Below are positions 8,064-16,959 of a stretch of DNA of 64,000 nt, in pieces. Below the pieces are notes generated by a model that did no database searches, was not told where the DNA came from, and worked only from the letters and a program-made list of their open reading frames with translations. Source of the stretch: Candidatus Zixiibacteriota bacterium (GTDB lineage Bacteria > Zixibacteria > MSB-5A5 > JAABVY01); assembly GCA_011056555.1 (NCBI GenBank), contig DSEQ01000042.1, forward strand, positions 1 to 64,000. The letters run 5' to 3'. Made by a program: the position numbers and the translations under genes. The first letter of the stretch is position 1. Every line of letters starts with the position of its first letter.

Positions 8064-9094
8064 AATATCATCATGCTGTCGCCGTAGCTGAAGAAGCGAT
8101 AACCTTCCGCCACAGCTTCACTGTAAATCCTCAAAATATTCTCACGCCCGGCAAAGGCCGAGACCAACATCAGAAGAGTTGATTTTGGAAGATGGAAATT
8201 GGTGATCAATTTGTCAACAAGTTTAAACTGGTAAGGAGGATAGATAAAAAGATCGGTATCTCGTGAAATCGGCTCAAGACTCCCATCGGTTTGCTTATAC
8301 CAGCTTTCGAGCGCCCGTACCGAGGTTGTGCCGACCGCCACAAGGTTTTTGTTCTGTCCTCTTAACTCCTTGATTTTCAACGCAGTTTCCGGTTCGATGC
8401 GATACCTCTCGAATTCAATCTGATGTTTTCGGGGGTCATCCACACGAATCGGCTGAAATGTTCCCCAGCCTATATCGAGAATAATCTCAGCGATTTCAAT
8501 TCCCTTTCTTTTCAAGTTTTGGAGAATTTCGGGGGTGAAATGCAGTCCGGCTGTGGGCGCCGCGACCGAGCCCCAATAGCGGTTGTAAACAGTCTGATAG
8601 CGCTCGTAATCGGAATCCTCCGGCTGGCGCTGAATGTAGGGCGGAAGCGGGATTATGCCCTGAGCTTCCATCAAATCATACACTTTCTCCGGAGGGTGAA
8701 ACCTCAGCGTACGGGAGCCGTCAGCATGAACATCCACCACCTCGGCCCCGACAGGGAATTCTCCAAATGATAGTTCGACCCCGGCATTCATGCCTCTGCC
8801 CGGCTTGACCAGGCTTTCCCATACACCCTGTTCCAGTTCCCGCAAAAGCAGCAGCTCAAATTTTCCCCCGGTTTTGGTCTTACTCCCAAACAACCGAGCC
8901 TTCAATACACGCGTAGTGTTCACCACCAGAAAGTCATCTGGATCGAAAAACTCCACCACGTCATAAAATCTCTTATGCCAAATCTGACCTGTTTTTCTGT
9001 CATAGACCAGAAGCCTGCTATGGTCGCGTCTTTTTGCAGGATAATTGGCGATCTGCTGTTGGGGAAGATGGTAGTCGAAATCTGTGAGCTTCAT
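8060..9094 (-). CDS. queA: tRNA ribosyltransferase-isomerase QueA
   Basis: Uses the ribosyl part of S-adenosylmethionine to turn preQ1-modified tRNA into epoxyqueuosine tRNA. Typical sequence blocks are present: LPQQQIANYPAKRRDHSRLL at the N-terminus, VVNTTRVLKARL, LVKPGRGM, APTAGLHFT, DIGWGTFQP, VGTTSVRALES and ITNFHLPKSTLLMLVSAF near the C-terminus. 344 aa is full length. It is followed by ispD-like with an ATGA overlap and preceded by queH 3 nt upstream, so two consecutive queuosine steps are encoded together. Confidence 0.95.
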   Translation of the reverse strand: MKLTDFDYHLPQQQIANYPAKRRDHSRLLVYDRKTGQIWHKRFYDVVEFFDPDDFLVVNTTRVLKARLFGSKTKTGGKFELLLLRELEQGVWESLVKPGRGMNAGVELSFGEFPVGAEVVDVHADGSRTLRFHPPEKVYDLMEAQGIIPLPPYIQRQPEDSDYERYQTVYNRYWGSVAAPTAGLHFTPEILQNLKRKGIEIAEIILDIGWGTFQPIRVDDPRKHQIEFERYRIEPETALKIKELRGQNKNLVAVGTTSVRALESWYKQTDGSLEPISRDTDLFIYPPYQFKLVDKLITNFHLPKSTLLMLVSAFAGRENILRIYSEAVAEGYRFFSYGDSMMIL

Positions 9095-9097
9095 AAT

Positions 9098-9670
9098 TTA
9101 TTTGGAGGGAGTATGGGATATAGATTTTTTCTTTTTCTTCGCCTTCTTCTGATATCTTTCTTTTTCGGAGAAGACACAACCGCAGTATTTCTGCATATAC
9201 AAACCCATTTCGCGCGCTTTCTGCCGCCCTTCACGATAACCGGAGACAATATCGAGGTCGAGGAATTTCACTCCAGTCTGGGCTTCCAGATCATTGCCCA
9301 CTTTTCTGATATAATCCAGCTTTTGATAAGGCGATACCAGCAGGGTAGTGGTAAAATATTCGAATCCATTGGCTTTGGCGTAACGGGCGGCCTCTGTCAA
9401 CCTCAGAATATAGCAGTGCATGCAGCGGTCCTGCAGATCTGACATAGCCGCCTGAAGGAATCGTTCCAGATCATAGCTGTCCTGATAGACGATATCCATC
9501 TGTTTCATATCCTGAAATTTTCTCAGGCTTTTCAAGCGCTCTTTATATTCGGTAAAGGGGTGAATATTGGGATTGTACCAGAAGCCGGTTAAGTGCTCGC
9601 CTTCCCTGATCATTTTCTCATAAGGATAGACCAGGCAGGGGCCGCAGCATATGTGAGTCAGAATCTTCAT
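9098..9670 (-). CDS. queH: Epoxyqueuosine reductase QueH
   Basis: The non-cobalamin reductase for the last step of queuosine synthesis (DUF208 family). Diagnostic motifs: HICCGPC at residues 7-13, YNPNIHP, DRCMHCY and YCGCVFSE. These cysteines bind an iron-sulfur cluster and a further metal in characterised members. Length 190 aa is normal, with a Lys-rich tail at the end. Immediately upstream of queA in the transcript, which supports the assignment over a generic DUF208 label. Confidence 0.92.
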   Translation of the reverse strand: MKILTHICCGPCLVYPYEKMIREGEHLTGFWYNPNIHPFTEYKERLKSLRKFQDMKQMDIVYQDSYDLERFLQAAMSDLQDRCMHCYILRLTEAARYAKANGFEYFTTTLLVSPYQKLDYIRKVGNDLEAQTGVKFLDLDIVSGYREGRQKAREMGLYMQKYCGCVFSEKERYQKKAKKKKKSISHTPSK

Positions 9671-9721
9671 AATATTTTTCTGTCGGATTCAAGAGATATA
9701 CGGATCGAATTTGCCTATATT

Positions 9722-10750
9722 TTAAAAAAGCTCTCGCTGGTCCCTTTCAGATTTTTTCAAATTCAAGTGCTGGTATCCATTGGAGGTAACCACCCGTCCG
9801 CGGGGCGTGCGATTCAAAAGCCCCTCCTGAATCAAAAACGGCTCATAGATTTCCTCTATGGTATCCTGCTCCTCGCCTACTGCAACAGCAAGCGTGTTAA
9901 TACCCACAGGGCCGCCTTTGAATTTGTGTATAATAACCTCCAGGATACGTGTATCCATCTCATCCAGACCGAGATTATCGACATCCAGGCGCGCCAGGGA
10001 ATCGGAGGCGACAGCCCTGTCGATACCGCCATTACCGGCCACCTCTGCAAAATCCCGCACGCGCTTCAAGAGCCGGTTGGCGACACGGGGCGTGCCCCGC
10101 GATCTTCGGGCGATTTCGAATGAGCCCTCCTGGTCTATCTTCACGCCCAGGATTTGGGCGGAACGCTTTACGATTTTCTGCAGGCTTTCCACATCATAAT
10201 AATCCAGCCTGCCGACGACTCCGAAACGCGACCTCAATGGGGAAGTCAGAAGACCCGCACGGGTGGTTGCGCCGACAAGCGTGAAATGCTTGATCGGAAG
10301 CTGAACCGAACGCGCCGAGGGCCCTTTATCGAGCATAATTTCCAGGGAAAAATCTTCCATGGCCGGATAAAGATATTCTTCCACCACACGATTCAGGCGG
10401 TGGATTTCATCTATAAACATGACCTCGCGCAGATTCATATTCGTCAGAAGACCGGCAAGGTCGGCGGCACGTTCCAGTACCGGCCCCGAGGTGGTCTTGA
10501 TCTTGACTCCCAGCTCGTTGGCCATGATGTGGGCCAGAGTTGTTTTTCCAAGTCCCGGAGGACCGTAAAGGAGCACATGATCGAGGGCCTCGCCCCTGTT
10601 GGAGGCGGCCTCGATGAAGACCTTCAGATTGTCCACCAGCTTCTTCTGCCCAACAAAATCTTTGAAGTGCCGGGGCCTGAGGGTGGCATCAAAGGTTTCC
10701 TCTCCGGCGGCACGATCCGGGGCTGTAATTCGCTCTTTCGGCATAATCAT
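9722..10750 (-). CDS. ruvB: Holliday junction branch-migration ATPase RuvB
   Basis: AAA+ motor of RuvABC. Seen: [11 protein letters not shown] near the N-terminus, Walker [12 protein letters not shown], Walker [10 protein letters not shown], sensor GATTRAGLL, arginine finger region SPLRSRFG, and the C-terminal winged-helix [26 protein letters not shown]. 342 aa is full length. ATG at 10744 is as likely a start as 10750. It heads the minus-strand run that continues with queH and queA. A ruvB-queA neighbourhood is common in bacteria. ruvA and ruvC are not in the window. Confidence 0.95.
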   Translation of the reverse strand: MIMPKERITAPDRAAGEETFDATLRPRHFKDFVGQKKLVDNLKVFIEAASNRGEALDHVLLYGPPGLGKTTLAHIMANELGVKIKTTSGPVLERAADLAGLLTNMNLREVMFIDEIHRLNRVVEEYLYPAMEDFSLEIMLDKGPSARSVQLPIKHFTLVGATTRAGLLTSPLRSRFGVVGRLDYYDVESLQKIVKRSAQILGVKIDQEGSFEIARRSRGTPRVANRLLKRVRDFAEVAGNGGIDRAVASDSLARLDVDNLGLDEMDTRILEVIIHKFKGGPVGINTLAVAVGEEQDTIEEIYEPFLIQEGLLNRTPRGRVVTSNGYQHLNLKKSERDQRELF

Positions 10751-10842
10751 ATAAGTTAAGTAAAAAAATTACCTTCGCAATCACAAAATACGGCAGTTCT
10801 GCATGTCAAACTAATTTATTTTTGACACAAGATGACTTCCTT

Positions 10843-10920
10843 AGTCATTCTGAGGGAATGAAATGACCGAAGAATCTATTGTGCTACCCTGAGATCCTTC
10901 GTCTCGCTCAGGATGACTGG
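10843..10920. repeat. Dispersed imperfect palindrome (TCATTCTGAGG ... CTCAGGATGAC type)
   Basis: The intergenic stretch 10751-11078 holds a block that starts TAGTCATTCTGAGGG and ends CTCAGGATGACTGG, with GAAGAATCT and GATCCTTCG inside. Related blocks lie at about 34430-34550, 35072-35158 and 53385-53475. The arms are complementary in outline, so it can fold into a long cruciform. It has no ORF. Confidence 0.6.
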
Positions 10921-10993
10921 ATTCAGTACCATTTTGTTTATCATTCATCAGCATCTTTTAACAATGTTGCAAGCCGCTCTTTCCAGATTAGAC

Positions 10994-11022
10994 TTGACAA
11001 AATGCAATAACATTCGTACAGA
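10994..11022 (+). promoter_or_regulatory. Possible sigma-70 promoter for the 11079 gene
   Basis: TTGACA at 10994-10999, 17-nt spacer, then TACAGA at 11017-11022. It lies 57 nt before a strong AAGGAGGT ribosome site at about 11069. A perfect -35 with a weak -10; by eye only. Confidence 0.35.
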
Positions 11023-11078
11023 TTCCGAAAACATCTCATTAGTTTAGACTAAAAGGCAGCTTCTTACAAGGAGGTAAA

Positions 11079-11777
11079 ATGGGCAACTTCTTTTTTATAA
11101 AGCCTGCTCTAACCGCACTTGAGGAGGGGCGTTCGGTACGCTTTGGAATATTCATCCTGATGTGGATTATTGCGATAGCTATCGTAGCGGCGGGCATAGT
11201 AAGCTGGGTGGATTTCTGGAATCAGGTCTCCGGGCAAAATGCGTCAGGGGTCCTGGGCGTAATTCTATACCAGCTTGTGTTCCTGATCCTGCTTTATTTT
11301 CTCTTCCAGATACTGGTAATCCGGGCCAGTGATGTGTTAAATGTGGAGGAATTCGAATCAGATTTTACGGTGATTCCGGTTATGTCCGTGCTGATACGGG
11401 CAGTGGGGGAATTACTCGCCATCTACTGCCTTTTTCAGGGGATAGGATGGCTGATTTTCGCCTGGTTTGCCAGCGCCGTTCCACAACTTGGACTGGGCGC
11501 ATTTGATGATCTGTTTGTCATCGTAAATATCTATTCAGGTTCCGGATTCAAACAGGGGATTATCGCCCTGGTCAAGGGGATAATCTGGGGCTTTGCCTCA
11601 ATCGTCGTGGCTTATTTTCTGGCTGAAGTGATAAGTTTATGCCTGAGATGGTACCTGGATATAAAGAAAATCCGTGTGGTAGCGGAGGGGCATGAGAAAC
11701 CCGCCCCTGCTGCGGCCACAGCCGGCGCCGAGGGACCCAAGCCCGAGGAGAAGGGCGGCGAAGAGAAAAAAGATTAG
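11079..11777 (+). CDS. Four-segment integral membrane protein of unknown function
   Basis: 232 aa. Hydrophobic segments lie at about residues 23-45, 57-80, 103-133 and 165-190, ending in a charged Ala/Pro/Glu/Lys-rich cytoplasmic tail (APAAATAGAEGPKPEEKGGE). The N-terminus carries FFFIKPALTALEEGR. No motif I recognise. It has a perfect Shine-Dalgarno AAGGAGGT and a possible promoter, and stands alone between two minus-strand blocks. Confidence 0.8.
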   Translation: MGNFFFIKPALTALEEGRSVRFGIFILMWIIAIAIVAAGIVSWVDFWNQVSGQNASGVLGVILYQLVFLILLYFLFQILVIRASDVLNVEEFESDFTVIPVMSVLIRAVGELLAIYCLFQGIGWLIFAWFASAVPQLGLGAFDDLFVIVNIYSGSGFKQGIIALVKGIIWGFASIVVAYFLAEVISLCLRWYLDIKKIRVVAEGHEKPAPAAATAGAEGPKPEEKGGEEKKD

Positions 11778-11921
11778 ATTACCTGGATCTGATATGGCAG
11801 CAGGATACTGAAAGATGGGCGCTTCAGGTTGAGGAGGACGCTCCTGCAGCAGTGTTGACGAGGGTGAGTATCTTATCGGATGGATGACGGCTGAAGATTC
11901 CCGGTGCCTGCTCAGACTTCA

Positions 11922-11954
11922 TTTGGGCGGGTCTTTCCACCTCTCACGCCCAAA
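11922..11954. repeat. 8-bp inverted repeat TTTGGGCG/CGCCCAAA
   Basis: Perfect 8-bp arms with a 17-nt loop in the 218-nt gap after the membrane protein gene. The arm sequence matches the palindrome at 1060-1083. There is no T-run, so it is more likely a dispersed repeat than a terminator. Confidence 0.5.
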
Positions 11955-11995
11955 GCGGTGTTACCCATCACGAGGCGATCATTTAAATATCTTGA

Positions 11996-12184
11996 TTAGT
12001 CAAGCTGGCTTGTCACAAACAGGCATTTGCCACGCTCAGGATCGTACATCTGGCATTTGCGGTAATCGCCGAATGGAACTATCCCGTCGGTGGCGAGGCA
12101 GTCCCAGTCGAAATCGCGGCAGGGCAGCTCGCGATTCAGTTCTTCAAGGCGTTCTTCTCTTGTAAGGTCGATAAATCTCTGCAT
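11996..12184 (-). CDS. Small four-cysteine protein downstream of the sigma-54 activator
   Basis: 62 aa. Four cysteines are arranged as CRDFDWDC in the middle and CQMYDPERGKC near the C-terminus, suggesting a small metal site or disulfides. The N-terminus is a charged helix (MQRFIDLTREERLEELNREL). It starts 5 nt after the stop of the NtrC-type regulator and so belongs to its transcript. I do not recognise the family. Regular codon structure and tight spacing support it as real. Confidence 0.6.
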   Translation of the reverse strand: MQRFIDLTREERLEELNRELPCRDFDWDCLATDGIVPFGDYRKCQMYDPERGKCLFVTSQLD

Positions 12185-12189
12185 AAGTA

Positions 12190-13545
12190 TTAATTGTCAG
12201 TCATGCCGTATTCATGCAGCTTATTGCGAAGAGTACGGGTGGTAATACCCAGTTCCTCGGCTGCTTTGGTACGGTTTCCGGCGTGACGTTCCAGTGATTT
12301 CAGGATAAGTATCTTCTCCCCTTCCGAGATCGTGATCGGCTCGGAAAGCATGTCCGACATCTCGGCATTCGGCCCCAGAGCCAGATATGAGGGAAAATCC
12401 ATGTGAGTGATAACAGAGTTCTTTGAGGTCACCACCGCCCGATGGATGAGGTTCTCCAGCTCGCGCACATTGCCAGGCCAGGGATAAGACTGCAATAATC
12501 TCAATGCCTTTTCTGAAAGGCCCTCAATATGGCGCTCATCCTCTTCGTTAAACTTCTGAATAAAATGTTCAATCAGCAATGGCAGGTCATCCTTGCGCTC
12601 CCGCAGGGGAGGAATTTCGATATTGATTACATTGAGCCGATAATACAAATCCTCGCGGAACTTGCCCTTCCTGACTTCGTCCATCAAATTGCGGTTGGAG
12701 GTTGCGATCAACCGAACATCGACCTTGACCGGCAGACCCGACCCGACCCGCTCGAACTCGGACTCCTGCAGCACTCTCAGGAGCTTGGCCTGCAGACCGA
12801 GATCCATCTCCGAGACTTCATCCAGCAGAAGCGAGCCGCCGTCGGCCAGTTCAAAGCGTCCCTTGGTCTGCTTGATAGCGCCGGTGAAAGCGCCCTTCTC
12901 ATGGCCGAAAAGCTCCGATTCGATCAGATTTTCCGGCAGGGCGGCGCAGTTTATTCGGATGAAGGGCATATCCTTGCGGGGGCTGTTGTAATGAATTGCT
13001 TTGGCTACCAGCTCCTTGCCTGTGCCCGACTCGCCAGTCAGGAGAATTGTGGCCTTGCTGTTGGCGGCGGTCTGGATCAGGTCGAATATATCCAGAAGTT
13101 TTCTGTTCTGCCCGACGATATTTTCAAAACTATATTTATCCCTGATCTGGGCCCTGAGAACCTTGTTCTCCATGGCCAGAGCACGGTGCTCGAGCCCCCT
13201 CCTGACGACGATTTCGATCTCATCAGGAGAGAAGGGTTTGAGGATATAATCGTAAGCGCCCTTACGCATGGCATCCACCGCATTCTCGATCGTGCCGTAG
13301 GCGGTAATTACGACCACGACTGAATCGGGAGAAACCGCCTTGATCTTCATCAGGAGCGTAATACCGTCCATCTCGGGCATACGCACATCGGTGAGAATGA
13401 GATCATATTCATTCTCCTGCATCAGTTTCAACGCCTCGGCTCCGGAGAGAGCAGAGTGTACCTTAAAGCCCGCGCGGGTAAGGGTTTCGTTGACGAATTC
13501 GTTTACCAGCTTGTCGTCATCTACAACCAGTATCATGTTGCTCAT
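12190..13545 (-). CDS. Sigma-54-dependent NtrC-family response regulator
   Basis: 451 aa from ATG 13545, which has GAGGT 7 nt upstream; a longer start at 13569 would overlap the kinase stop. Receiver domain at 1-120 with phospho-acceptor Asp53 (LTDVRMPEMDG). The AAA+ domain has GESGTGKE and an intact GAFTGA loop, which contacts sigma-54, then DEVSEMDL and an arginine-rich sensor region. The C-terminal Fis-type helix-turn-helix is RTKAAEELGITTRTLRNKL. It should activate sigma-54 promoters when phosphorylated by the upstream kinase. Targets are unknown. Confidence 0.93.
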   Translation of the reverse strand: MSNMILVVDDDKLVNEFVNETLTRAGFKVHSALSGAEALKLMQENEYDLILTDVRMPEMDGITLLMKIKAVSPDSVVVVITAYGTIENAVDAMRKGAYDYILKPFSPDEIEIVVRRGLEHRALAMENKVLRAQIRDKYSFENIVGQNRKLLDIFDLIQTAANSKATILLTGESGTGKELVAKAIHYNSPRKDMPFIRINCAALPENLIESELFGHEKGAFTGAIKQTKGRFELADGGSLLLDEVSEMDLGLQAKLLRVLQESEFERVGSGLPVKVDVRLIATSNRNLMDEVRKGKFREDLYYRLNVINIEIPPLRERKDDLPLLIEHFIQKFNEEDERHIEGLSEKALRLLQSYPWPGNVRELENLIHRAVVTSKNSVITHMDFPSYLALGPNAEMSDMLSEPITISEGEKILILKSLERHAGNRTKAAEELGITTRTLRNKLHEYGMTDN

Positions 13546-13565
13546 TGTGATACCTCGATTACATT

Positions 13566-14807
13566 TCAATGTAAATTGGCAGGTATTTCAAGGGTAATAT
13601 CTGTCCCCCGCCCGATTTCGGAATCTACTCTAACTTCACCTTTATGCAAAAGCACAAGTTTCTTAACTGTGGCAAGTCCCAGCCCGGTTCCAGAATTTCT
13701 GGTGGTAAAGAACGGTGTGAACAGCTTTTTCTTGTTTTCCTCACTGATGCCCGCACCCGGGTCGGAAATCATTATGCTCAATTTGTCGTCGGCTACGACC
13801 GAAAGTTTTATCTCCGAATGTCCGTCCTGCGCTTGATGAGCATTCAGCAGCAGATTGGTCAAACACTGGCTGATATGCTGGGGATCGAACTGCCATTCCA
13901 GCGATTCGGGTGAAACGATCACATCGATATTCGAGAGCTCCTCATTTTGCGCCAGAGTCATGCGGAAATTAGTGACAATCTCCTCGATGAAGGGCTTGAT
14001 CTTCACGGCGCTTATTGCCGGATGGACCTCCTGGGCGTAGTTCAGGAGTGATGAAACCGATTTATCCAGGTTTTCGACACCCTTGATTATCTTATCAACT
14101 GTCTTTACACGGGGATCATCGTCGGCGAAATCCTTGCGCAGAAGAGCGGCAAACCCCAGGATACCGCCCAGGGGATTGCGGACTTCATGGGCCACGGTGG
14201 CCGCCATCTCGCCCAGGGCGGCCAGGGTCTTGACACGGGTGATCTCATCTTCGAGCCGGCGGATTTTGGAGATATCGTGATAAAGCTCAAGAGCGCCTGA
14301 AATATGGTCGTACTCGTCATAGAGAAGGGCAGTCGAAAACGAGACGGTCAGATTTTCGCCTGTCTTCAAAATAATCCGTTTTTCCTCGGAAACAGCCGGC
14401 GATTGCGTCTGCATTGTTCTGACAGCGGAATACTCCGGATTGCTGTCACACACGAACTCCAGGCCATGAAGCATAGCTGTCTGCTGATCGATCTTCAAAA
14501 GCTTGCAGGCAGCCCTGTTCATCATGGTAATGTTGCCCTCGAGGTCGTACACCACTATCCCCGAGGGAACCGATTCAGTTAATTTCTCCAGGAAATTCTG
14601 GGCTTTCTGGTTTTCAATAAGCGCCTGCCGCAGCTTGTAATTTGTTTCCTCGAGCTGCTTATTTAATGATCCGAATCGTTCCTCGAGGTTTTGATAGCTG
14701 GTATTCAGTTTTTCTATCAGCCCGTTAAAACTCAAGAACGACTGGTTCAAATCAGAAAGTTTCGAAATGTCCGGATCAGGCCCTCTCTTAACATTCTTTT
14801 CATCCAT
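13566..14807 (-). CDS. Soluble PAS histidine kinase, partner of the NtrC-type regulator
   Basis: Domains in order: an N-terminal coiled coil (about 15-80; TSYQNLEERFGSLNKQLEE), a PAS domain (about 85-195; VPSGIVVYDLEGNITMMN), HisKA with phospho-His in AHEVRNPLGG, and HATPase_c (DPGAGISEEN; GTGLGLATVKKLV). No transmembrane segment, so it reads a cytoplasmic signal or docks to another receptor. ATG 14807 is chosen. The extra 15 residues from TTG 14852 look non-coding. It ends 20 nt before the regulator start, a classic NtrB/NtrC-like pair. Confidence 0.9.
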   Translation of the reverse strand: MDEKNVKRGPDPDISKLSDLNQSFLSFNGLIEKLNTSYQNLEERFGSLNKQLEETNYKLRQALIENQKAQNFLEKLTESVPSGIVVYDLEGNITMMNRAACKLLKIDQQTAMLHGLEFVCDSNPEYSAVRTMQTQSPAVSEEKRIILKTGENLTVSFSTALLYDEYDHISGALELYHDISKIRRLEDEITRVKTLAALGEMAATVAHEVRNPLGGILGFAALLRKDFADDDPRVKTVDKIIKGVENLDKSVSSLLNYAQEVHPAISAVKIKPFIEEIVTNFRMTLAQNEELSNIDVIVSPESLEWQFDPQHISQCLTNLLLNAHQAQDGHSEIKLSVVADDKLSIMISDPGAGISEENKKKLFTPFFTTRNSGTGLGLATVKKLVLLHKGEVRVDSEIGRGTDITLEIPANLH

Positions 14808-15034
14808 ATGAAAAAAATATATGCAAGTATTCGGAGATCGCAATAAAAACAATTTAAAAAAGCTGATTATTTATTGCACAATTAGAAACGCCGGCGTGAT
14901 CAGGCTGAAAAGAATTCCCCGATACTGAACCCGCCGGCGTGGATATAGACTTTTTTGATGTGTGATGTCCCCGGAACCGCGTTCGACCACATTTCCTCAA
15001 ATCAGGCCTGCGGCATCCGGTTTATAAATCTGCC
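14808..15034. other. Gap between signalling genes with GC palindromes
   Basis: 227 nt with no gene. It holds the perfect palindrome ACGCCGGCGT at 14888-14897 and a second CGCCGGCGT copy at 14932-14940. No T-run follows on the minus strand, so a terminator cannot be claimed. Confidence 0.4.
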
Positions 15035-15544
15035 TCACAAATATGAGCCTGTCTCTTCAACATCCTCTTTTCCTTCGAAAAGCTCGAGAAGCTGATGGAG
15101 CCGTTTTTTAATCTCTTCCATCCGGGCAGCGGCATCCAGAATCCGCTGGGACATGCTGTCCTGCAACTGCAGGGCATCAAAAGCAGCAAAGGCTTCCTCC
15201 AGATTCTGCAAGGCTTTTTCTTCGATCGCATTGACCGTATCGCGAATCTTCGATCTATTCTTGAAATATGTTGCCGGCAATGCTTTACGCAGTGTTCCAA
15301 TTTCCTGCACGATATCATCAGTAATCTTCATCAAATTCTCCACCCGTTCCATGGTCTGCTGGATCGGTGCGGCGCTCTTTTCGGTAATTTCCTCAATTTG
15401 CGGTTGTTTTGCGCCATCCTGCTTTTTTGATCTGGCATCAGGTTCCTGCATTCTGGTGAAGTTCTGGACAACATCACTAACGGAGCTCGTTAAACTCTGC
15501 AATTCTGTCTGGATCTTACCTGCTAAATCTTTTATTTCCTGCAT
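15035..15544 (-). CDS. CheZ-like phosphatase of phospho-CheY
   Basis: 169 aa, almost entirely helical with long heptads, as in the CheZ four-helix dimer. The end of the second long helix reads LQLQDSMSQRILDAA. Asp129 and Gln133 match the catalytic D-x-x-x-Q of CheZ (QDxTGQ pattern), and the following KKRLHQLLELF resembles the family. It is shorter than the E. coli protein (about 214 aa) and lacks its C-terminal CheY-binding peptide. It begins 14 nt after cheY with GGAGGA before the ATG. No flagellar or receptor gene is in view, so the output it tunes is unknown. Confidence 0.72.
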   Translation of the reverse strand: MQEIKDLAGKIQTELQSLTSSVSDVVQNFTRMQEPDARSKKQDGAKQPQIEEITEKSAAPIQQTMERVENLMKITDDIVQEIGTLRKALPATYFKNRSKIRDTVNAIEEKALQNLEEAFAAFDALQLQDSMSQRILDAAARMEEIKKRLHQLLELFEGKEDVEETGSYL

Positions 15545-15558
15545 TATATCCTCCGTCG

Positions 15559-15939
15559 CTACTGGGTCTGCATGACCTGCTTAATTTTGTCTACAAGGGT
15601 TTGGGGCGTGAAGGGTTTGACAATGAAGCCGTTGACACCCGCCTTCATGGCCCGTTCGATATCGGCCTTGACCGATCCGCTGGTCACCATCAAAATCGGC
15701 AGGGACTCGAACGCTCCCGTGGAGCGCACATTGTTCACGAATGTCAGCCCGTCCATCTCCGGCATGTTCCAGTCGGTAATGATGAAATCGAAATCTTCAA
15801 CTTTCATCTTCTCCAATGCATCCCTGCCGTCGGTGGCTTCCATCACGTCGGGGAATCCGGCCCGCCTGAGAGTATTCACGATAATGCGGCGCATATTCGG
15901 TGAATCATCCACCGCCAGAATTTTGAGGTCCTGCACCAA
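15559..15939 (-). CDS. cheY: Chemotaxis response regulator CheY
   Basis: 126-aa stand-alone receiver very close to chemotaxis CheY: VDDSPNMRRI, TDWNMPEMDGL with phospho-acceptor Asp56, PILMVTSGS with Thr86, and the invariant Lys108 in IVKPFTPQTL. The DWNMP motif and overall length separate it from the other receivers nearby. It lies directly upstream of a CheZ-like phosphatase, so the two form a signal and signal-off pair. Confidence 0.88.
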   Translation of the reverse strand: MVQDLKILAVDDSPNMRRIIVNTLRRAGFPDVMEATDGRDALEKMKVEDFDFIITDWNMPEMDGLTFVNNVRSTGAFESLPILMVTSGSVKADIERAMKAGVNGFIVKPFTPQTLVDKIKQVMQTQ

Positions 15940-16054
15940 TTTCCTCCTTCACTCGAGAAGAAAGTCCGATATAAATCGTGACAAAGCCGGCCGCTCCATC
16001 ATCGAGCCCGGATTAATCCCGGGCCATCGGAATTGTTGTCCTGGATGTGGAATC

Positions 16055-16573
16055 CTAAGTGGCTGCTTTTTTTCTTGCTAACCTGGAACGCCTTGGCTGA
16101 GATCCGCCATTCTCTTCCTTAAAATCGGGATTGTCCGAATCGCCTCTTATGGATTCCTCGAGCATCCTGACTTTTTCCTTGAGCAGCGTGATCTCCCTGC
16201 GAAAATCATATTCCTTAATCGCCGCCGTAACGATGTCCTTGAGTTCATTCAGGCGGAACGGCTTCACTATATAATCGAAGGCGCCCGCCCTCAGCGCATC
16301 GATGGACGATTCCACGGTGGGATAACCGGTCATCAGGACGACCACGACATTGGAATCGAGATCACGGATCTGCTTCAGGGTCTCGAGCCCGTCCAGCCCG
16401 GTCATCTTGAGATCGATCAAGGCCACATTGTAATGGTTTCCCCCCACCATCTCTAACGCCGCCTCGCCCGATTCGGCTACATCCACCGTAAATTTGAGTT
16501 TACTGAAATACTCTTCCAATAGCTCTCTTACAAAAAGCTCATCATCAACAACGAGAACTTTTTCGGTTGACAT
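16055..16573 (-). CDS. Single-receiver response regulator with coiled-coil tail
   Basis: Start at ATG 16573 with AGGAG 6 nt upstream; the longer frame to 16627 overlaps the neighbouring regulator. The receiver (1-120) has Asp54 in LIDLKMTGLDG, MTGYPTVESS and the Lys of IVKPFRLNEL. The C-terminal 50 residues are a short coiled coil (REITLLKEKVRMLEES) followed by a basic tail (QPRRSRLARKKAAT). No DNA-binding domain, so the output is by protein contact. It lies 11 nt after the 16585 regulator. Confidence 0.85.
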   Translation of the reverse strand: MSTEKVLVVDDELFVRELLEEYFSKLKFTVDVAESGEAALEMVGGNHYNVALIDLKMTGLDGLETLKQIRDLDSNVVVVLMTGYPTVESSIDALRAGAFDYIVKPFRLNELKDIVTAAIKEYDFRREITLLKEKVRMLEESIRGDSDNPDFKEENGGSQPRRSRLARKKAAT

Positions 16574-16584
16574 AAATACTCCTA

Positions 16585-16959
16585 TTACGAAACTGGGGCT
16601 TTTTCTTCCAATACTGCCTCGATACATTCAAAGAGGCGATTAATATTGAATGGTTTAACAATGTAATCTGCCACCCTCAGCCGCAGGGCCTCGATGGCTG
16701 ATTCGAGAGATGGAAATCCGGTCATTATTATAACCGGGGGTCCATTTTCCCGGGTATTAGCTCTCCTGAGCATCTCCAGCCCATCCATGTCGGGCATTTT
16801 CAGATCGGTCAAAACAAGATCGACCTCTTCCACCCCCATTATCTCCAGAGCTTTCGAGGCGGATTCCGCCAGAATGATATCATAATTCCGTGAGGTAAAG
16901 AAATCATACAGCAGGTCGCGAATCAAAAGCTCATCATCAACAACCAGTATCCGCGGCAT
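16585..16959 (-). CDS. Stand-alone response regulator receiver
   Basis: 124 aa, receiver only. VDDELLIRDLL, Asp52 in LTDLKMPDMDG, Thr in IIMTGFPS, and Lys in IVKPFNINRL. Closely similar to the next gene (YIVKPF and SLESAIEALR features), suggesting a local duplication. Its start overlaps the HEAT-repeat stop by one base, so it is translationally coupled to the partner-switching block. Confidence 0.87.
   Translation of the reverse strand: MPRILVVDDELLIRDLLYDFFTSRNYDIILAESASKALEIMGVEEVDLVLTDLKMPDMDGLEMLRRANTRENGPPVIIMTGFPSLESAIEALRLRVADYIVKPFNINRLFECIEAVLEEKAPVS

Noticed and set aside
11884..12165. 93-aa plus-strand frame
   Set aside because: Arg/Ser-rich shadow of the four-cysteine gene and the hairpin repeat on the other strand.
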